Below, one piece after another: positions 1-9,716 of a DNA stretch of 64,000 bases. This DNA is from Halopseudomonas xinjiangensis. GTDB lineage: Bacteria > Pseudomonadota > Gammaproteobacteria > Pseudomonadales > Pseudomonadaceae. Below the pieces are notes generated by a model, which was given only the letters and a program-made list of their open reading frames with translations, made no database searches and had not been told where the DNA came from. Position 1 is the stretch's first letter; every line of letters starts with the position of its first letter. The position numbers and the translations under genes were made by a program. The stretch covers positions 3,251,001 through 3,315,000 of the forward strand of contig NZ_LT629736.1 in the NCBI RefSeq assembly GCF_900104945.1, read 5' to 3'.

Positions 1-24
1 AGCCCAGCTTTCGCTGGGCTTTTT
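1..24. terminator. hairpin terminator at window edge
   Basis: An 8-bp perfect stem AGCCCAGC/GCTGGGCT closes a TTTC loop and is followed on the + strand by a T run. It sits just past the 3' end of the minus-strand tRNA, so it may also end that transcript; sequence below position 1 is not visible. Confidence 0.6.
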
Positions 25-32
25 AGTTTGAT

Positions 33-109
33 TGGCGCACCCGACAGGATTCGAACCTGTGACCCCTGCCTTCGGAGGGCAGTACTCTATCCAGCTGAGC
101 TACGGGTGC
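33..109 (-). tRNA. tRNA-Arg (anticodon CCG)
   Basis: On the minus strand a 77-nt cloverleaf can be folded: acceptor GCACCCG pairs with CGGGTGC, the T loop is GTTCGAATC, the anticodon stem is CTGCC/GGCAG, and the loop holds CCG (plus-strand positions 73-75), which reads the Arg codon CGG. The CCA end is encoded (33-35). CGG is a frequent Arg codon in high-GC pseudomonads, so a dedicated tRNA is expected. Confidence 0.95.
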
Positions 110-316
110 ATTGCAGGGCCGCAATAATACGCATTGTCGGTGGGAACGTCCATGCCTGCTGGTGGGAAACGCGCTCGTGCTGCGGCGATTGGCCGCCCTG
201 CGCGGCTTTGCGCGGCGGGGCTATTTTGTCGCCTGTGGGTTTACCGGTATACTCGCGCACATTGTCCGGGCATCGTACCCAGGCTGCTACCTATAGCGAT
301 GATGAGGATGTATAAG

Positions 317-751
317 GTGACGACTGTGAAAAAACTTCTGGCTGCCTCTGCGGCCTTGCTTGCTCTGGCTGCCGGCAGTGCTTTCGCGGCCACCGACGAC
401 GAGATCGCCGAGCGCATCAAGCCCTACGGCGATGTCTGCTATGTGGGTCAGCCGTGTGCCGAAGAAGCCGGCCCGAGCACTGCGGGTGCGTCCGGTGGCG
501 GCGCGCGGTCGGGGGAGGAAGTCTACGGCAAGTTCTGCACAGCCTGTCACGGCGCTGGCGTTCTCGGTGCCCCGAAGATGGGCGATAGCGCTGCCTGGGA
601 GAGTCGCCTGGCCAACCACAATGGCAGCTTCGACGAGCTGGTCCAGTCGGCCATCACCGGTATTGGTGCGATGCCGCCGAAAGGTACCTGTGCCGATTGT
701 TCGGACGAGGAAATCGCCGCTGCCGTTCAGCACATGTCCGGCCTGGAATAA
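317..751 (+). CDS. cycB: cytochrome c5 family protein, periplasmic
   Basis: A small secreted monohaem cytochrome c. The N-terminus has a lysine pair, a hydrophobic stretch and an Ala-X-Ala cleavage region (GSAFA). The haem site CTACH lies near residue 75, a distal Met follows in GAMPP, and an extra Cys pair (CADC) near the C-terminus is typical of the c5 subgroup. Such proteins pass electrons to terminal oxidases. Start choice: the GTG at 317 has GAGG (304-307) at good spacing; ATGs at 299, 302 and 308 and a GTG at 326 are in frame, and the longer frame from 134 has no signal peptide at its front. A strong terminator follows. In P. aeruginosa the orthologue is, from memory, also close to rep. 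Confidence 0.88.
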   Translation: MTTVKKLLAASAALLALAAGSAFAATDDEIAERIKPYGDVCYVGQPCAEEAGPSTAGASGGGARSGEEVYGKFCTACHGAGVLGAPKMGDSAAWESRLANHNGSFDELVQSAITGIGAMPPKGTCADCSDEEIAAAVQHMSGLE

Positions 752-770
752 GCGTTTCGCAGTATCGGAA

Positions 771-793
771 AGCCACCTTCGGGTGGCTTTTTT
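771..793 (+). terminator. intrinsic terminator after cytochrome c5
   Basis: Stem AGCCACC, TTCG tetraloop, GGTGGCT and a run of six T residues, 20 bases after the cytochrome stop codon. Confidence 0.9.
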
Positions 794-804
794 GTGCTTG
801 ATTC

Positions 805-2811
805 TCAGCTTTTCAGCATGCTGCGGATGTCGGCCAATGCGTTGCGTCCGCGGGCCTGCTTCTGCTCCACGGGCGCGTCGTCGGTGCCCTCCCACTCCAG
901 ATCTTCCTTTGGCAGCTCATCCAGAAAGCGGCTCGGCAGACAGTCGATCACTTCGCCAAACTGACGGCGGCGCGCGGCGAACGTGAACGTGAGATTGCGC
1001 TTGGCCCGGGTGATGCCTACGTAGGCCAGGCGGCGCTCCTCCTCGACACTGTCCGCCTCGATACTCGAGCGATGCGGCAGGATTTCCTCTTCCATCCCGA
1101 GAATATAGACGTGCGGATATTCCAGGCCTTTGGAAGCATGCAGCGTCATCAGCTGCACCCGGTCGGTGTCCTCTTCTTCCTCGTGCCGCTCGAGCATGTC
1201 GCGCAGTACCAATTTGGAGATAGCGTCCTCGATGTCCGTTTCTCCGGTTTCGTCACGCTCGATGGTGGTCTTCAACGCATCGAGCAGGAACCAGACATTG
1301 CCCATGCGCTTGGCGGCGATCTCGTCGCTGGAGCAGTTCTGGCGAATCCAGTTTTCATAGTCCAGATCCAGCACCATGTCGCGCAGCACGCCGATTGGTT
1401 CTTCCTTGGCGCAACGGGTGCGTATGCCGTCCAACCAGCGCTGAAAGCGCTGCAGCCGCTCCAGGTAGCGTGGCTCGAGGTGCTCGGCCAGGCCCATTTC
1501 CGCACAGGCCTGGAACAGGCTGACCTGCCGGTCGTTGGCATAGTTGCCGAGCTTTTCCAGCGTCGCCGGGCCGATTTCCCGGCGCGGTACGTTGATCACC
1601 CGCAGTAGCGCGTTGTCATCATCCTGATTCACCAGCAGGCGGAAATAGGCCATCAGATCCTTCACTTCCTGACGGCTGAAAAAACTCGTGCCGCCGCTGA
1701 GATGGTAGGGAATCTGGTGGTGCTGCAGCTTCAGCTCGATGAGGCGCGACTGGTGGTTGCCTCGGTAGAGAATGGCGATGTCGCGCCAGGCCAGCTTGTG
1801 CTTGAGGTGCAAGGTCTGGATATCCGTAGCCACCCGCTCCGCCTCGGCCTCCTCGTTGCGGCAACGGACCACGCGGATCGGGTCGCCGTAGCCGAGTTCG
1901 CTCCACAGCTGTTTCTCGAACACGTGCGGGTTATTGGCAATCAGCGTATTGGCGGCGCGCAGGATGCGGCTGGTCGAGCGGTAGTTCTGCTCGAGCATGA
2001 CCACCTTCAGCGACGGGAAATCTTCCTTGAGCTGTGCCAGGTTCTCCGGCCGCGCCCCACGCCAGGCGTAGATCGACTGGTCATCGTCGCCGACCACGGT
2101 AAACCGCGCCTGATTACCAACCAGCATCTTCACCAGTAGATACTGGCTGGCATTGGTGTCCTGATATTCATCGACCAGCATATAGCGGATGCGAAACTGC
2201 CATTTCTCCAGCACGTCCGGATGTTCACGAAACAGCACGACCGGGATCAGGATCAGATCGTCGAAATCGACCGCGTTGTAGGCCTTGAGGGTGCGGTTGT
2301 AATGCGTGTACACACTGGCGGCGGTCTGCTCGGCAGGCGATTTCGCCTGGGCCAGGGCCTGCTCGGGGGTGACCAGGTCATTCTTCCAGGCCGATATCTG
2401 TGACTGGATGCCCTCGATACCGTCGTCTGCGCCATAGTCCCGATGCATCAGGTCGGTAATCAGCGCGTTGGCGTCCTGCTGGTCGAAGATCGAAAACCCT
2501 GGCTTGTAGCCGAGCCGCTTGTGTTCCTTGCGGATGATATTCAAACCCAGATTGTGAAAGGTCGACACGGTAAGGCCGCGCGCGTCACCGCCCTTGATCA
2601 ACTGACCGACACGTTCTTTCATCTCGCGCGCGGCCTTGTTGGTAAAGGTCACCGCAACGATGTACTGCGCCTTGATCCCGCACTCGCGTACCAGATAGGC
2701 GATCTTGCGCGTGATCACACTGGTCTTGCCACTGCCGGCACCGGCAAGTACCAGTAGCGGACCGCTGATGTAGCGGACGGCTTCCTGTTGTCTGGGATTG
2801 AGAGTGGACAC
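805..2811 (-). CDS. rep: ATP-dependent DNA helicase Rep
   Basis: A UvrD/Rep superfamily 1A 3'-5' helicase of 668 residues, the normal size for Rep (about 670). The Q motif (NPRQQEAV) and Walker A (GAGSGKT, residues 24-30) are at the N-terminus; DEYQDTN (Walker B region), GDDDQSIYAWRGA, QNYRST and the C-terminal LMTLHASKGLEYPHV and ITRAKR motifs all follow in order. Rep unwinds DNA ahead of or behind replication forks and removes bound proteins with DnaB; the short C-terminal tail after the helicase core is the usual site of that interaction. It is transcribed toward the cytochrome c5 gene and ends just after that gene's terminator. Confidence 0.95.
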   Translation of the reverse strand: MSTLNPRQQEAVRYISGPLLVLAGAGSGKTSVITRKIAYLVRECGIKAQYIVAVTFTNKAAREMKERVGQLIKGGDARGLTVSTFHNLGLNIIRKEHKRLGYKPGFSIFDQQDANALITDLMHRDYGADDGIEGIQSQISAWKNDLVTPEQALAQAKSPAEQTAASVYTHYNRTLKAYNAVDFDDLILIPVVLFREHPDVLEKWQFRIRYMLVDEYQDTNASQYLLVKMLVGNQARFTVVGDDDQSIYAWRGARPENLAQLKEDFPSLKVVMLEQNYRSTSRILRAANTLIANNPHVFEKQLWSELGYGDPIRVVRCRNEEAEAERVATDIQTLHLKHKLAWRDIAILYRGNHQSRLIELKLQHHQIPYHLSGGTSFFSRQEVKDLMAYFRLLVNQDDDNALLRVINVPRREIGPATLEKLGNYANDRQVSLFQACAEMGLAEHLEPRYLERLQRFQRWLDGIRTRCAKEEPIGVLRDMVLDLDYENWIRQNCSSDEIAAKRMGNVWFLLDALKTTIERDETGETDIEDAISKLVLRDMLERHEEEEDTDRVQLMTLHASKGLEYPHVYILGMEEEILPHRSSIEADSVEEERRLAYVGITRAKRNLTFTFAARRRQFGEVIDCLPSRFLDELPKEDLEWEGTDDAPVEQKQARGRNALADIRSMLKS

Positions 2812-2911
2812 CGCGTCGTCTCCTGCGTTGGCCGCGCATTCTAGCAGTCCAAACGATGCTCGACAGCGCGGCGGTCGGACGATAGTCTAGGGATGTATCT
2901 TTATTTTTCGA

Positions 2912-2934
2912 ACAAGCTACTTTATAAAGCTTGT
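2912..2934. promoter_or_regulatory. inverted repeat in AT-rich leader of the GGDEF/EAL gene
   Basis: ACAAGCT and AGCTTGT form perfect 7-bp arms around a 9-base AT-rich spacer, in the only clearly AT-rich stretch between the divergent rep and GGDEF/EAL genes (about 2890-2950). It could be an operator overlapping a promoter or an mRNA hairpin; no factor can be assigned. Confidence 0.4.
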
Positions 2935-2953
2935 CTATATATCTAATTTCACG

Positions 2954-4672
2954 ATGTTTTTTGATAGATCCGTGGGGGATCGATTGTCTGCCGACCGTCC
3001 GATGCAGCGTATTGTGTTGCTCGATAGCGACCCGGGTGCTCATTTGCTCCTGTGCCGCAGGCTGTCGGCTATCAAGTCAGCGCCCTTCGAACTGCTGCTC
3101 TGCGACGATTGGGAGCAGGTCCAGCCGATGATCGCCCAGGGCGCGGTAAGCGCCGTGATGGCGCGCAAATCGTTCCTTGACCCCCTTCGTGACTGCAGCG
3201 TCCCGCTGATCTGCCTCTCCTCCGAACCTGATTTCAATCCCCTGCCTTCCAGCATCGCCGACAGTATCTGGGATCAGGCCAGCGCCAGCGAACTGATGCG
3301 ATGCCTGAACTATGCGATCGAACGGCATGCGCTACGCACTGCCCTCGACCATGCCGCCAGCTACGATCCGCTGACCGGCACCTGTAACCGGCAGATGCTG
3401 CATGACCGGCTCAAACAGGGGATGCGCCGCGCACTACGCACCAATCAGCCTCTGGCAGTGCTGTTTATCGACCTCGATAATTTCCGCCATGTGAACGACA
3501 CGCTAGGCCATGGCGCTGGCGATAGCATCATCTGCGAAGTGGTCGCGCGCCTGCGGGGGGTACTGCGCAATACTGATACCATCGGCCGTATGGGGAGCGA
3601 CGAGTTCGGTGTGATCGTCGAGGACTTCAGTAGTCCGGGTAATTTGTTGCAGGTGGCGCAGAAGATCACCAATGAGCTGGCCGAGCCATTTTCGGTCGAT
3701 CGTGAAAGCCTGCTGCTCGGCTGCAGCATCGGCATCGCCACGTATCCCGACGGCGGCCAGACCGTCGACAGCCTGATATTGCATGCCAACATGGCCATGC
3801 AGCAGGCCAAGGCCCATCGTGGCTGCAACTTTCACTTCTATGACGACCGCATCAATCTGCAGGCCAGCAGCCTGATCGAATTCGAAGGCGCACTGCGTCA
3901 AGCGCTAAGGCGCAACCAGTTCGAGCTGCACTACCAGCCGCGCGTGGATCTGCGCAGCGGCAACATCGTGGGTCTCGAAGGCCTCATTCGCTGGCGACAT
4001 CCCGAACGCGGTCTGCTTGGACCGAATGAATTCATTCCCTTGGCCGAAGAGAGTGGTCTGATCGTACCGATGGGCTACTGGGTCATCGCCCGCGCCTGTC
4101 ATGATCTGACCCAGCTGCGGCGACGGCGCCTCGACAACATTCATGTCGCGGTGAACATGTCCTTCCGGCAGTTCCAGGACAGCCAACTGCTGCCAACGGT
4201 CAAGCGCTTGCTGGAAAAGACCGGCATCGACCCGCATCTGCTCGAGTTCGAACTTACCGAAACCGCGGTCATGCAGCACCCCGAGCAAGTGCAGATGACC
4301 ATGACCGGGATGACCGGCCTGGGTGTGCGATTCTCGCTCGACGATTTCGGTACCGGTTTTTCTTCCTTCGTTCATCTGCACCGCCTGCCGATCAACCTCC
4401 TCAAGCTGGACCGCAGCTTCGTGAAAGGCATTGCACACCGTGACGGCGATCGCCAACTGGTAAGTGCGATGATCGAGATGGGTCATAGCCTGGGGTTGGA
4501 GGTGGTCGCCGAAGGCGTTGAACATCGTCAGCAGCTTGAGCTGCTGCGCCAGCTCGGTTGTGACCAGGTGCAGGGGTTTTTCATCAGCCCGGCATTGGCC
4601 TTCGAAGAGCTCTGTTATTTCCTCGACGCATACAGCATGGGCCGCGACGACGCACGGGCCAACGACCCCTGA
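2954..4672 (+). CDS. c-di-GMP phosphodiesterase with degenerate GGDEF (ProE-like)
   Basis: Three parts are visible: a receiver-like N-terminal region (RIVLLDSD onward, about 17-130), a GGDEF domain with signature RMGSDEF (212-218), and an EAL domain. The second Gly of GGDEF is Ser, so diguanylate cyclase activity is doubtful. The EAL signature reads EGL (342-344) but keeps the metal-binding Glu; NMSFRQF, TETAVM, the Asp pair of DDFGTG (463-464), KLDRSF, AEGVE and QGFF are all present, so the phosphodiesterase looks active. The location beside rep and the architecture match, from memory, P. aeruginosa ProE (PA5295). Start is uncertain: 2954 has no clear ribosome site; 3002 (MQRIVLL) begins right at the receiver-like domain, and a TTG at 2984 follows GGGG. 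Confidence 0.88.
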   Translation: MFFDRSVGDRLSADRPMQRIVLLDSDPGAHLLLCRRLSAIKSAPFELLLCDDWEQVQPMIAQGAVSAVMARKSFLDPLRDCSVPLICLSSEPDFNPLPSSIADSIWDQASASELMRCLNYAIERHALRTALDHAASYDPLTGTCNRQMLHDRLKQGMRRALRTNQPLAVLFIDLDNFRHVNDTLGHGAGDSIICEVVARLRGVLRNTDTIGRMGSDEFGVIVEDFSSPGNLLQVAQKITNELAEPFSVDRESLLLGCSIGIATYPDGGQTVDSLILHANMAMQQAKAHRGCNFHFYDDRINLQASSLIEFEGALRQALRRNQFELHYQPRVDLRSGNIVGLEGLIRWRHPERGLLGPNEFIPLAEESGLIVPMGYWVIARACHDLTQLRRRRLDNIHVAVNMSFRQFQDSQLLPTVKRLLEKTGIDPHLLEFELTETAVMQHPEQVQMTMTGMTGLGVRFSLDDFGTGFSSFVHLHRLPINLLKLDRSFVKGIAHRDGDRQLVSAMIEMGHSLGLEVVAEGVEHRQQLELLRQLGCDQVQGFFISPALAFEELCYFLDAYSMGRDDARANDP

Positions 4673-4675
4673 GCT

Positions 4676-6181
4676 TCAGTGCCCTGGCTGGCGATCCAGT
4701 TGCCGATACTGCAGCGCCTCGGCCAGATGGCCACGCTCAATCGCGTCGGTCCCCTCAAGGTCTGCCAGCGTTCTAGCTACCTTCAATGCCCTATGGCTGG
4801 CGCGGCGTGACAGTCCCAGCCGCTCAATGGCCTTCTCCATCCAGCGCGCGTCATCGGTGCTCACTGCGCAGAAGTCGCGCAGCGAAGCGAGGTCCAGATG
4901 GGCATTCAGACACCCCTGGCGCTGCAGCTGGATAGTCCTCGCCCTGGCTACATCCGCTGCGGCTTCGGCGGTGGTGGGGCGGTTATTCCCGCTGTGTTCG
5001 AGACTGAACGGCTCGTTATGCATGGCCAGATGCAGATCGATACGGTCCAGCAAGGGTCCGGAAAGCTTATTGCGATAACGCTCGACCTGTTCGGCCGAAC
5101 AGCGGCAGCGTCCGGATGGGTCACCTTGGTAGCCGCAGGGGCAAGGGTTCATGGCAGCGATCAGCTGGAAGCGCGCCGGGAACGTGAGCTGTTCGCGCGC
5201 CCGGGCGATATGCACCGCCCCCGACTCCATGGGCTCGCGCAGCATCTCCAGCACCTTGCGGTCGAACTCGGGCAGTTCATCCAGAAACAGCACGCCGTGA
5301 TGGGCCTGGCTTATCTCGCCGGGACGCGGTTGGCTGCCGCCGCCGACAAGCGCTGCCGCCGATGCACCATGATGGGGCGCGCGAAAAGGTCGGGTCGGCC
5401 ACTGGACCATCGGGCCGCGGCCGCAAACCGACTGCACTGCCGCGACTTCGAGCGCTTCGTCTTCGCGCAGCGGTGGCAGCAAGCCGGGTAGTCGACTCGC
5501 CAGCAACGTCTTGCCGGTGCCCGGCGGGCCGAATAGCAAGAGGTTGTGCGCGCCGCTGGCAGCCACGATCAAAGCACGCTTCGCCTGCGCCTGACCCTGA
5601 ACGTCACCCAGATCGGAATAGTGGCTGACAGGCACGCTGGTATGAGCCGGGACGGATGGCAACTCGCGCTCGCCACGCAGATGTTCGCATAGCTCCAGCA
5701 GATGGTCTGCGGCGACGATACGTACGCCACGTACCATGGCGGCTTCCGCGGCGTTGGCGCGCGGCAGCAGCAGCGTTCGTCCAGCCTCGCGGCAGGCCAT
5801 TGCGGCAGGAAGCACGCCCTGCACTGCGCGCAGCTCGCCCGATAGCGCAAGTTCGCCGAGGCATTCGCAGTGTTCGAGGCTGTCAGGTGGGATTTGTCCG
5901 CTGGCGGCGAGCAGCCCCAGGGCGATCGCCAGATCGAAGCGCCCGCCTTCCTTCGGCAGATCGGCAGGCGCCAGGTTGATCGTAATGCGTTTGAGGCTGG
6001 GAAAATCCAGGCGAGCATTCTGCAGGGCGCTGCGCACCCGGTCCTTGCTCTCTCTGACAGCGGTCTCCGGGAGACCAACCAGGGTCAGGCTGGGCATCCC
6101 ATTGGCGAGATGCACTTCTACTGTCACGGTTGGCGCCTGGACGCCGAGCTTGGCGCGACTGTGCACGATGGCAAGGGTCAT
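4676..6181 (-). CDS. comM: ComM/YifB-type Mg-chelatase-like AAA+ helicase
   Basis: A 501-residue YifB-family protein (family size about 500). The N-terminal Lon-like domain (MTLAIVHSRAKLGVQAP, GLPETAVRESKDRVRSAL) is followed by an AAA+ core with Walker A GPPGTGKT near residue 220, Walker B GVLFLDELPEF, and a zinc-like cysteine cluster (NPCPCGYQGD...CRCS). ComM is a hexameric branch-migration helicase that aids integration of DNA during natural transformation. It starts 30 bases after ubiK on the same strand, a likely two-gene operon, and ends three bases from the convergent GGDEF/EAL gene. Confidence 0.93.
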   Translation of the reverse strand: MTLAIVHSRAKLGVQAPTVTVEVHLANGMPSLTLVGLPETAVRESKDRVRSALQNARLDFPSLKRITINLAPADLPKEGGRFDLAIALGLLAASGQIPPDSLEHCECLGELALSGELRAVQGVLPAAMACREAGRTLLLPRANAAEAAMVRGVRIVAADHLLELCEHLRGERELPSVPAHTSVPVSHYSDLGDVQGQAQAKRALIVAASGAHNLLLFGPPGTGKTLLASRLPGLLPPLREDEALEVAAVQSVCGRGPMVQWPTRPFRAPHHGASAAALVGGGSQPRPGEISQAHHGVLFLDELPEFDRKVLEMLREPMESGAVHIARAREQLTFPARFQLIAAMNPCPCGYQGDPSGRCRCSAEQVERYRNKLSGPLLDRIDLHLAMHNEPFSLEHSGNNRPTTAEAAADVARARTIQLQRQGCLNAHLDLASLRDFCAVSTDDARWMEKAIERLGLSRRASHRALKVARTLADLEGTDAIERGHLAEALQYRQLDRQPGH

Positions 6182-6211
6182 GATCGCTCCTTGATCAGGC
6201 CCGCCGAGGGA

Positions 6212-6487
6212 TCAGGCGGGCGGTTGCGGGACGTCGTCGTCCGGCTTATCGGTCCGCTCCAGGTCGGCGACACGTTTCTCCAGGGCTTCGAGCCGTTCGC
6301 GAGTACGTAGCAGCACGACCTGCTGGGTGTCGAACTCCTCACGGCTGACTACATCGAGCTTGGAAAGCGCGCTCTGCAGCACGGCTTTGACGCGCTTTTC
6401 CAACTCCGGGCCGGGCGAACTGTGCTCGCCCGAAAAAAGGCGGCTGGCCTGGCTGGTAACGGCATCAATGAAATCTTTGGGCAACAT
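6212..6487 (-). CDS. ubiK: UbiK, ubiquinone biosynthesis accessory factor
   Basis: A 91-residue protein starting MLPKDFIDAVTSQASRLF, with a central amphipathic stretch (VKAVLQSALSKLDVVSREEFDTQQ) and a C-terminal leucine-rich coiled coil (RTRERLEALEKRVADLE), the pattern of the UbiK/YqiC (BMFP) family. In Escherichia coli and Salmonella UbiK binds UbiJ and supports aerobic ubiquinone synthesis. The frame is open back to 6913, but family homology begins at the ATG at 6487, and the upstream part has no similarity I recognise and overlaps the glnK regulatory region. Confidence 0.9.
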   Translation of the reverse strand: MLPKDFIDAVTSQASRLFSGEHSSPGPELEKRVKAVLQSALSKLDVVSREEFDTQQVVLLRTRERLEALEKRVADLERTDKPDDDVPQPPA

Positions 6488-6621
6488 GGCGTAAGTCCCG
6501 TAATGACAGGAAGCGGGCGGACGTACCGGTATTGGGCGTGATTCTAGCACAGCCACTCCAAAGCCTTTTTCGGACCCCGTCTCATCCGTGAGCGCAAATA
6601 GCGCACCTTGAGCATGCACGG

Positions 6622-6638
6622 TGCACCGGTATGGTGCG
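6622..6638. promoter_or_regulatory. candidate NtrC-binding site for glnK-amtB
   Basis: TGCACCGGTATGGTGCG fits the 17-bp NtrC dyad TGCAC-N7-GTGCA, with one change in the last base. It is about 80 bases upstream of the sigma-54-like promoter, a normal enhancer position. An overlapping TGCACGGTGCA palindrome starts just upstream and may be a second partial site. Confidence 0.7.
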
Positions 6639-6713
6639 CCATTCTCCGCGGAAAGACGCCATGGTTCGCTTTGAAAGCCTATAACTATCTGATCGTAAAC
6701 GAAAAACACAAAC

Positions 6714-6729
6714 TGGCAGGGATTCTGCA
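6714..6729 (+). promoter_or_regulatory. candidate sigma-54 promoter of glnK-amtB
   Basis: TGGCAGGGATTCTGCA carries the -24 GG and -12 GC at the right spacing, with mismatches only at two less constrained positions. Predicted transcription start is near 6740, which leaves an unusually long leader of about 250 bases before glnK. Confidence 0.65.
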
Positions 6730-6828
6730 AAGCACTGCTCAGCTGCCTGCGGTTCGATGACCCAATTTGGGTATAGGGCGCAGAGCCAGCATGACTTTGC
6801 AGTACGCATCTGAGGAGCGCATAAGAAG

Positions 6829-6936
6829 ATGAAGCAGTTGCCCTGTGGCTCGTCGGCCGTTGAAGGACTCGCTGCTGTCCACGGAGCGGACCACTGCGAC
6901 AGCGTCTGTGCATTGTCCGTTTCTAAAAGTCGCTAA
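6829..6936 (+). CDS. possible 35-residue leader ORF upstream of glnK
   Basis: An ATG at 6829 with purine-rich GAGGAG and AAGAAG upstream opens a 35-codon frame (MKQLPCGSSAVEG..., three Cys) ending 55 bases before glnK. It lies inside the long leader predicted from the sigma-54-like promoter. Third-position GC is only moderate, so it may be chance. I recognise no family. Confidence 0.25.
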   Translation: MKQLPCGSSAVEGLAAVHGADHCDSVCALSVSKSR

Positions 6937-6976
6937 CTCGGCATAGACTTGTCCTGTCCCCCAGGGCAGTCGATAA

Positions 6977-7330
<354 letters not shown>

Positions 7331-7380
7331 GGCGTTCAGTTCATTACATGAAGTAACTAAGCCTAATTGGGGGGCTTATT

Positions 7381-8631
<1,251 letters not shown>

Positions 8632-8654
8632 ACTTCACGCTGGGATACTCATCC

Positions 8655-8691
8655 AACAGACAGGGCGCCATATGGCGCCCTGTCTGTTTTC
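8655..8691 (+). terminator. intrinsic terminator after amtB
   Basis: A perfect 15-bp stem (AACAGACAGGGCGCC with its complement), ATAT loop, and a TTTT tail. The stem has A residues on its left side, so it may work in both directions. Confidence 0.9.
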
Positions 8692-8712
8692 GCAGTATGG
8701 AGGAGCAATGCC

Positions 8713-9135
8713 ATGTGGCTACAACGCATGATTCGCCTGCGTCCACGCGCCAGAGGGTTTCATATCGTCACCGACGAGATCGTCGACGTCTTCCCGGAGC
8801 TGTCCGAGGTCCGCGCCGGGCTGCTGCACCTATGGTTGCAGCACACGTCCGCATCGCTAAGCATCAACGAAAATGCCGACCCGCTGGTGATGGGTGATCT
8901 TGAAGCTTTCCTGCGCCGGCTGGTCCCGGACGACACGCCTTATTTCAAACACACCTACGAAGGGCCGGATGACATGACGGCGCACGTCAAGAGCAGCCTG
9001 CTCGGCGTTCAGCTCAGCATTCCTGTCACCGAAGGCAGACTGGCGATGGGCACCTGGCAGGGCGTCTACCTGGGCGAGCATCGCGAGCAGGGCGGCGCCC
9101 GACGCATTATCGCGACGCTGCAGGGCGGCGACTGA
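8713..9135 (+). CDS. YjbQ/UPF0047 family protein
   Basis: A 140-residue member of the UPF0047 family. Conserved stretches are all visible: LQHTSASLSINENADP, GDLEAF, EGPDDMTAHVKSSLLG and GTWQGVYLGEHR, with the His residues thought to bind a metal. Weak thiamine phosphate synthase activity has been reported for some relatives, but the true role is unsettled. Start: ATG 8713 has GGAG (8702-8705) at good spacing. It follows amtB after the terminator, as in other pseudomonads, and is the last core gene before the accessory operon. Confidence 0.9.
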   Translation: MWLQRMIRLRPRARGFHIVTDEIVDVFPELSEVRAGLLHLWLQHTSASLSINENADPLVMGDLEAFLRRLVPDDTPYFKHTYEGPDDMTAHVKSSLLGVQLSIPVTEGRLAMGTWQGVYLGEHREQGGARRIIATLQGGD

Positions 9136-9206
9136 CCGATCGAGTCCGCTCGCAAAGGTTACTGCATCTGTATCAGGCGAACCTTGCGTGGCCAGCCAGG
9201 GTCCTA

Positions 9207-9243
9207 TCTAGCACAGACCCAACCGTCTAGCACAGACTCAACC
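9207..9243. repeat. tandem 18-bp direct repeat before ferritin-like gene
   Basis: TCTAGCACAGACCCAACC (9207-9224) and TCTAGCACAGACTCAACC (9226-9243) differ in one base and are offset by 19 bp, directly upstream of the AGGAAGG ribosome site of the next gene. This could be a recent duplication or a two-copy regulatory site. Confidence 0.7.
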
Positions 9244-9257
9244 AGGAAGGAAATGCC

Positions 9258-9716
9258 ATGAAAGCGCAGACGTTCCAGTACCTGACCGAATGGACCACCC
9301 TGTTTCACAACAATCTCGCCGACTCCATGGAGAAGGGCCTGCCGCAGCAGTCCGATGAGCGCGCCAAGTGGGTTTTGGAATACCTGATCGACCACGAGCG
9401 TACGCTTGCCAAGGAAGTCGAAGGGTTCAAGAAGCAGGCTGATGCCAATGCGCTGAAGACCTGGTTGTACGAGCAGATCACCGAGACGCTTCCGCCTGAT
9501 TCACGCACACGTGACATCGATTTCGGCAGCATGGACTTCGATGCGATCAGTGCTGAGATCTTCGATGTGCATAATCAGGTCATCGAAGTCTGGGAAAGCA
9601 TGGTCAGCAAAGGCGCCGTGCCCGAGGCCAGGGAGCTCGCGCAGAAAATCTACGACCTGGAAAAGAACGAAACGATGCGCCTAGCTGACCAGATCACCAG
9701 CGTGCAGCAGATGTAA
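9258..9716 (+). CDS. hypothetical protein, possible ferritin-like four-helix bundle
   Basis: A 152-residue acidic, helix-rich cytoplasmic protein with no signal peptide. I do not recognise the family with certainty. The pattern of long amphipathic helices with Glu and His spaced as in diiron carriers (IDHERTLAKEVEGF near 50-63, EIFDVHNQVIEVWESM near 97-112, YDLEKNETMRLADQI near 132-146) suggests a ferritin/rubrerythrin-like fold; whether it binds metal is unknown. AGGAAGG gives a clear ribosome site. It stands alone between yjbQ and the guanidine operon. Confidence 0.75.
   Translation: MKAQTFQYLTEWTTLFHNNLADSMEKGLPQQSDERAKWVLEYLIDHERTLAKEVEGFKKQADANALKTWLYEQITETLPPDSRTRDIDFGSMDFDAISAEIFDVHNQVIEVWESMVSKGAVPEARELAQKIYDLEKNETMRLADQITSVQQM

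Larger units (their letters stand above)
6488..6828. other. intergenic region upstream of glnK, with NtrC/sigma-54 signals
   Basis: About 340 bases between the divergent ubiK start and the leader reading frame before glnK. It holds the NtrC-like site (6622-6638) and the sigma-54-like promoter (6714-6729) listed separately. A short palindrome CCCAATTTGGG lies near 6760. I see no other gene here. Confidence 0.6.

Noticed and set aside
28-315. 95-residue plus-strand frame across the tRNA
   Set aside because: It runs antisense through the tRNA-Arg gene and out of it; no homology.
6940-6960. Second sigma-54-like site close to glnK (GGCATAGACTTGT)
   Set aside because: Spacing between the GG and TG elements is one base short and the -12 GC is missing.
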